From: Haplomitrium mnioides
Taxonomy: Eukaryota; Marchantiophyta; Haplomitriopsida; Calobryales
Direction of reading: 5' to 3'
DNA: 35,802 nucleotides
Assembly: GCA_049999725.1 (NCBI GenBank)
Contig: JBNGIS010037975.1
Location: 1-35,802 of the forward strand
The notes below the pieces were generated by a model. That model was not told the origin of the DNA and ran no database searches. It saw nothing but the letters and a program-made list of their open reading frames with translations. Positions 31,341-35,802 of this stretch are shown here, piece by piece; positions within the stretch are counted from its first letter, which is position 1, and the number at the start of each line of letters is the position of its first letter. The translations under genes were made by a program, and so were the position numbers.

Positions 31341-31800
31341 TAATCCTCGCCTTCTAGTCAATGGCGTCCTCGTCATTGCCGCAACTTTCAAAAATTTTAG
31401 TAGCTACTTAAGCATTCTCAAGAATTGAAGAAGGATCCCAAGTAACATCATGAAGTGGATAGTCTTTCCACAAAACCTTGTATGGAACTTGTAGATGTCA
31501 CCCTCGCTTGATGACTCTTTTCGCCAAAATGCGGTCTACTTCAAATTCTTCATGATCATTAAGAACAAAAGCCGGAGGAGGAAGGTGAACATAATTTGGA
31601 AAAGAAGATGGACTATGAACAAAAGGCTTGAGTTTAGAGACATGGAAGATAGGATGAATCTTCATATAAAGAAGAAGATCAAGTTTATAAGCAATGGGAG
31701 AAATAACATGAGAAATAGAGAAAGGATCAATCCAAGCAGGAGATAAACTTATGGACTTGAGTATCTAAAGATAATGGAAGATTATGAGTGGATAGCATAA
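31341..31800 (-). pseudogene. Integrase C-terminus with chromodomain, element B
   Basis: One minus-strand frame (about 31600-31450) reads PNYVHLPPPAFVLNDHEEFE, VDRILAKRVIKRG, a TGA and HLQVPYKVLWKDYPLHD. This is a recognisable chromodomain (EFEVDRIL...YKVLWKDYPLHDVTWDP). The stop replaces an arginine codon (CGA in element C at this position). The frame then drifts into the LTR. Upstream lies the less conserved GPY/F-like C-terminal integrase part. Confidence 0.82.
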
Positions 31801-32870
31801 CTTGGTCACCTAAAACATAAGAGCAATCATGATGATGTTTATCGGAAAACTATTTTTACCAATTTTGAGCAATAACAAGATGGTTTCTGACATCTTGCAA
31901 CAAGGAAGATAAACGAGACAAAAAGGTAGAAAGATTGGGAACATTGGAAAATGAAGTAGAAAGCAAACCATCGGGAACAAGAGGATGTTGACCAAAATTA
32001 AGAAAGAAAGGAGAAAAGCCAGTACTTGCTTGTTTGGAGTTATTGTATGCAAACTCCACAACCAGTAAAAAACTATCCAAATCCGTATGATGAACATGGA
32101 TAAATGCTTGAAGCATATCTTTCACAGTGCAATTTGCCTATTTGGTTTGGCCATCTGTTTGAGGATGATACGTTGTAGACATAGATAGTTTGGTACCCAA
32201 AAGTGTGAATAAATCTCACCAAAATTTCCTTATGAATCGTGGATCTCTATTAGATATAAGTACTTTTGGCATTCTATGATATCGGAAGACTGTATCAAAA
32301 TAAATCTTCGCCAATTATGGAGCATCCACCGTATCTAGTGTCGATGCTAGATGAATTTGCTTGCTTAGCTTATCCACAAACACCACAATGGCCATAAACC
32401 CACAAGGCGTGGTTGGAAATGAAGTGATAAGATCCAAACTTACATGTTCTCACCGAGTAGTAGGAATCGATAATGGTTGGAGAAGACCAGCTGGTTTTTG
32501 ATTTGAAGCCTTGTTTTGTTGACAACTTTCACAAGAACGAGCAAAGCCATGAACATCTTGAGCTAGGTTTGGCCACCACCAAGTCCGTTGAAACAACTCT
32601 ATAGTCTTGTTTACTCCAAGATGCCCATAAATCGGAATATCATATGCTTCATGTAAACGTGTCATTTGAAGCGCATCATCTTGAGGAACATATATTTGAT
32701 GGCCTTGATAGAGAATACCATCCCGAATGGAAAAGGTATGATACTCACTATCTTGGACCGCCAAACATGCTCTAACAAGAGTAAAGAAGGCGTCTTCTTG
32801 TAACTTGTGTCGAAAGCCATCTGGTTGCTTCATCAAGATGCAATATATTAGCATATGCTATCTCTAGTGT
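31801..32870 (-). pseudogene. Integrase of element B (catalytic Asp and Glu both lost)
   Basis: The N-terminal zinc domain is open for 134 codons (32854-32450). It contains HLGVNKTIELFQRTWWWPNL and FARSCESCQQNKASNQKPAG, with the H-H-C-C residues (H of RLHEAYD, H of YGHLG, then CESC). The core reads LISNRDPRFIRKFW where SDRDPRF is expected and YHPQTDGQTK where QTE is expected, so two of three catalytic residues are changed by G-to-A type transitions. EFAYNNSKQASTGFSPFFLN is well kept (32125-31856). Stops follow both motifs. Confidence 0.92.
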
Positions 32871-33330
32871 ATTTATTCAATGGTCTAGTCTTCAATGGAT
32901 CACGAATAGTGTGGAACCTTCCCGGCTTATACTCCAACTTGAAATCAAAGAGTTGTAGTTGATCTTCCCATCGATGATAACGACTTGTCATATTTTCCAA
33001 GTGGATTGCTTGAAGCAATGGCTTGTGGTCTATGCGCATAAGTACAGGTTTGCCCAAAAGATAGTCTCTCCACACCTTGGTAGCATAAACCATTGCTAAT
33101 TGCTCTCGATCTCTTGCAGAATAATTTCTCTCCGCCGCATTCAATCGACGTGACATGAATGCAATTACATGAAGTCCATCCTCAAACTCTTGTTGTAAAA
33201 CCACTCCAAAAGCAAAATTAGAAGCATCAAAATCAACTATACAATGTCTCTTTGGAATATATGGTTGTAGAATTGGACAAGATGTCATTGCATCCTTGAG
33301 TTGTTGAAATGCCACTTGCTTCTTGGTTGT
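32871..33330 (-). pseudogene. RNase H of element B (open reading frame preserved)
   Basis: This is a continuous 155-codon stretch (33315-32848), the longest intact coding piece in the window. It contains MAFQQLKDAMTSCPILQPYI, CIVDFDASNFAFGVVLQQE, RRLNAAERNYSARDREQLAM and LMRIDHKPLLQAIHLENMTS, so the active-site acidic residues (DFDAS, DREQ, IDHK) are present. It continues to YKPGRFHTI. The flanking RT and integrase are broken, so an active polyprotein is not expected. Confidence 0.92.
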
Positions 33331-34115
33331 CCATTTGAACTTTTCATCCTTCTCTAGTAAATCCGTAAGCGGTGTAGCAATATGAGCATAGTAATGAATG
33401 AATCTTCGATAAAAACTTTCTAATCTATAAAAAGCTCAAACATCCTTTGCATCAGTTGGTGTTGGCCACTCCGCAATAGCCTTAATTTTCTCTTCCTTCA
33501 TCTTGATGCCATCCGTAAACACTTTATGCCCTAGATAAGTCACCTCTTGCTTCCAAAACTCACACTTAGACTTCTTGCAATAAAACTTCCAATTGCGTAG
33601 TCGTTGTAGTACCTCTTTGAGATGAACACGATGCTCAACTTCACTTTTACTAAAGATAAGGATATCGTCCAAAAATACCAACACTAACTTATCCAATAAA
33701 CCATCAAAAACTCAATGCATTTGATCTATAAATATCGTTGGAGCATTAGTAAGACCAAATGTAGGAACTTTCCACTCAAAATGCCCATACCTTATGCAAA
33801 AAGTTGTCTTAGGTACATCACTTGCCTTGATTGGAATTTGCTAATAGCCACTTCAAAGATCCAACTTAGAAAAGAATCATGCACTACTTAATTGATCCAA
33901 CAAATCATCAATACAAGGTAGAGGATAGGCATTCTTCATTGTTTGATTGTTCAATCCTGGATAATTTGTACAAAGACAATCCACCATCTTTCTTTGGTAC
34001 AAAGAATACTAGAGCTCCTCAAGGAGAAGTATTGTGTTGAATGAAATCCTTCTCAAGAAGATTCATCAATGTCTTTCGAAGCTCCTCTAATTCTTGTGAT
34101 GATAGCCGATATATA
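33331..34115 (-). pseudogene. Reverse transcriptase of element B (active-site box intact, stops present)
   Basis: From the N terminus: YRLSSQELEELRKTLMNLLE, KDFIQHNTSP, GALVFFVPKKDGG, then FFSKLDL, a TGA (33853-33855), SGY, a second stop and QIPIKASDVPKT. GHFEWKVPTFGLTNAPTIF leads to a stop before VFDGLLDK. The active-site box VLVFLDDILIFSK is intact, followed by LRNWKFYCKKSKCEFW and TYLGHKVFTDGIKMKEEKIK. Three or more stops inactivate it. Confidence 0.93.
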
Positions 34116-34439
34116 TATCAATTACAAGGAGTGCTTCTCGATATCAACTCAATCGAAAAATGCATTCCTCGATCATTTGGTTTCTTTTGGCAAATCCTCC
34201 AAAAACACATCCGCAAACTCTTTCAAAATATCATCTATCATTAAGGTAGGCGCACCTTTTCCCCCTCTTTACTCAAGTCCATGATGGGCTTAATCCAAAC
34301 AACAAAGACAAGCAACTCTTGTACCACTGAATTAACATGTTGAACTGATGTAGGCTTCTCCACCAACGGTGTCGAACACCCCAAAAGAAATTTCTTACCT
34401 TATAAAGTAACTTGAATTTGTTGTTTTCCCCAATCAAAT

Positions 34440-34745
34440 TGAGTTGACATTTCTTCAAGCCAAAGCAATCCTAAAATGATGTCATATTATATAGGTGCAA
34501 TAACAAATTGCATAGATTCCGTATACTCTGTTCCAATCCTTACAAACAATGGCTTTTGAAAGCAAAATACGTCATGCTATTGGCCATCAGCCATAGTCAC
34601 AACACTCCTCTTGATAGGCCTATATTTTGCTTTGATTATCTTAGCAAAACGTAGTGACATAAAATTTTCAGAACTCTCACTATCGACCAACATTCTACAA
34701 GAGTGCTCCTCAATCATACCATCAAGATAGAACAATGTACCTTAA
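34440..34745 (-). pseudogene. Aspartic protease of element B (DSG changed to DSE)
   Basis: The minus strand reads IEEHSCRMLVDSESSENFMS, then LRFAKIIKAK and MADGQ. It aligns with the proteases of A and C. The catalytic Asp and Ser are kept, but the invariant Gly of D-S-G is Glu, which should prevent the active-site turn. RT follows after a linker (34116-34439) with no recognised domain. Confidence 0.85.
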
Positions 34746-34789
34746 ATTCTTGTTGGAATTTTAATTCCATTACAACTTGCAAGGTTTTG

Positions 34790-35455
34790 AGAACGCTGTT
34801 CAAATGGTTGAGGACAAGATCTAACTTTTGTAGCTGTGAGTAATTAGTCATGCCGCTCTGCCATACGCATTGCTTCTTCTAAATGAGTAGGCTCTCTCAT
34901 AGTAACTTCTATTCTCGTGTGAGGCTTCAATCCCCAAACAAAGCAGTCTAGTGCTTCTTCTTCTCTTATATCAAGAATTTGCATAATTGTATCATGAAAA
35001 TGTGTCACATAACTTCTCACTGTACCAAGTTGCTTCAATTTGGCCAATCAATCTCTTGCTACTTTTGAAGCATTTACAAACCTAAATCTTGAAATCACTC
35101 CTTTGAACTCATGCCAAGAAACAATAGGAGCAGCAAATCCACGTTGTGCTTGTTCTATTTGATATCTCCATCAAGTCTTTGCAACTCCTTCTAATTGGCT
35201 TGCCATAAATAGAATTTGCCTACTATTCTCTCTAATATTTGTAGCTTCAAAATATTGTTCACAATCAAAAATAAAGTTCTTACAAGCACCACAAATCACC
35301 TTCCCATCATATGCTTTTAGCGTTAGAAATCACCCATAACTCTCTTCTTCTCAAAACATTGCTCTTTCTTTTATTCCTACTTCCAAAAGGCGTGAAAGAT
35401 GTTCAAGTCGTTGTTCCATTGCTTGAATCACCTCCTCTTGACTCTCCATGTACAT
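34790..35455 (-). pseudogene. gag of element B (broken)
   Basis: The probable start is the ATG at 35455 (a second ATG at 35449 gives MESQEEVIQAMEQRLEHLSR), 20 bases downstream of the primer site. The capsid half reads LKQLGTVRSYVTHFHDTIMQ and GLKPHTRIEVTMREPTHLEE. A TGA at 35048-35050 splits the frame after ARD, exactly as in element A. The zinc knuckle found in A is missing here: the sequence between 34850 and 34745 passes directly towards the protease, so a deletion is likely. Confidence 0.87.
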
Positions 35456-35474
35456 CACACCAAAAACAAACTGT

Positions 35475-35487
35475 GGCTCTGATACCA
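35475..35487 (-). other. Primer binding site of element B (initiator tRNA-Met)
   Basis: TGGTATCAGAGCC on the minus strand, one base from the LTR start at 35489. It is identical to the site of element A. Confidence 0.93.
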
Positions 35488-35488
35488 A

Positions 35489-35766
35489 TGTAAAAGAATC
35501 TCAAATACCAAATCCAAATGAGTAAGAACTCATGGTGAACTCTAATAGAGTTCTTCAACCAAAAGCAACTCAAGGTCCAAGTTAAGACCAAGAGTGCAAG
35601 CAAAAGCCAAGCAACAAAAGAACCCAAATGATTCAAAAGGAACTCCAGAATGAGGAGTAGGGCTAAGAAGCCCTTCTATTTATACAAGAGAAGAGAGTGT
35701 CTTCCCTCTTTCTTCACTTACAAGTCACTTCTAATTTCAGCCTTAAATGTGACTCTCTACCAAAAA
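35489..35766 (-). repeat. 5' LTR of element B, incomplete
   Basis: TGTAAAAGAATCTC starts the LTR. Similarity to the 3' LTR is about 94% until ctctaccaaaa near 35766, then ends abruptly inside the region that in the 3' LTR contains the 27-bp direct repeats. Confidence 0.9.
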
Positions 35767-35802
35767 AAATAGCCGCTACTTTGAACCAGGAACCACTACT
35801 GA
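35767..35802. other. Unidentified sequence replacing the rest of the B 5' LTR
   Basis: The last 36 bases (aatagccgctac... to the window end) match no LTR copy here. They are either another insertion in the LTR or a truncation junction; too short to identify. Confidence 0.5.

Larger units (their letters stand above)
30881..35766 (-). mobile_element. Element B: most complete chromovirus in the window
   Basis: It has a complete 3' LTR (30881-31340), chromodomain, integrase, RNase H, RT, protease, gag, tRNA-Met primer site (35475-35487) and a partial 5' LTR. By hand alignment of about 280 LTR bases I count roughly 17 differences, mostly transitions, so about 94% identity. It inserted into, or adjoins, fragment F, with GGTGG (30876-30880) as the left candidate target-site duplication. 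The right end cannot be checked because the 5' LTR breaks off at about 35766. Confidence 0.93.

Overview
The window looks like repeat-rich nuclear DNA from a plant with a large genome. No cellular gene, tRNA, rRNA or CRISPR array can be supported. Almost all coding potential belongs to decayed LTR retrotransposons: Ty3/gypsy chromoviruses, one Athila/Tat-like Ty3/gypsy element, and one Ty1/copia element. Plant origin rests on initiator-tRNA-Met primer sites (TGGTATCAGAGCC), plant-style LTRs, element domain types and nested insertions. A gymnosperm is plausible, but the sequence cannot settle it.

Layout. 1-3950: element A, a minus-strand chromovirus cut by the window edge. Its 5' LTR carries a nested solo LTR with a perfect 5-bp target-site duplication. 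3951-9651: non-coding DNA with a ~194-bp tandem repeat (4 copies), a 198-bp duplication and a 262-bp duplication. 9652-24766: element C, another minus-strand chromovirus. Its 3' LTR is split (9652-9860 and about 21073-21392) by an 11.2-kb block made mostly of element E (9861-20807), an Athila/Tat-like element with 2.6-2.8 kb LTRs. One E LTR holds a GA microsatellite interrupted by a 100-N assembly gap. 24767-29628: element D, a plus-strand Ty1/copia element with gag, protease, integrase and reverse transcriptase but no RNase H. 29629-30880: spacer, an LTR fragment and an integrase fragment F in opposite orientation. 30881-35766: element B, the most complete chromovirus, with both LTRs about 94% identical by hand alignment.

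History (inference). C inserted first and E later landed in its LTR. E's two LTRs are roughly 85% identical in the stretches compared by eye, so E is old and C older. B, at about 6% LTR divergence, is the youngest datable insertion. All elements are dead: each has stops and frameshifts, and most have lost catalytic residues. Several stops are CGA to TGA changes, and two fall at the same codon in separate copies, as expected from deamination of methylated CpG.

I found no convincing new biological system. The most informative signals are the nested insertion record, the recurrent stop codons, and how the long E LTRs diverged through minisatellite, microsatellite and microhomology-deletion changes.
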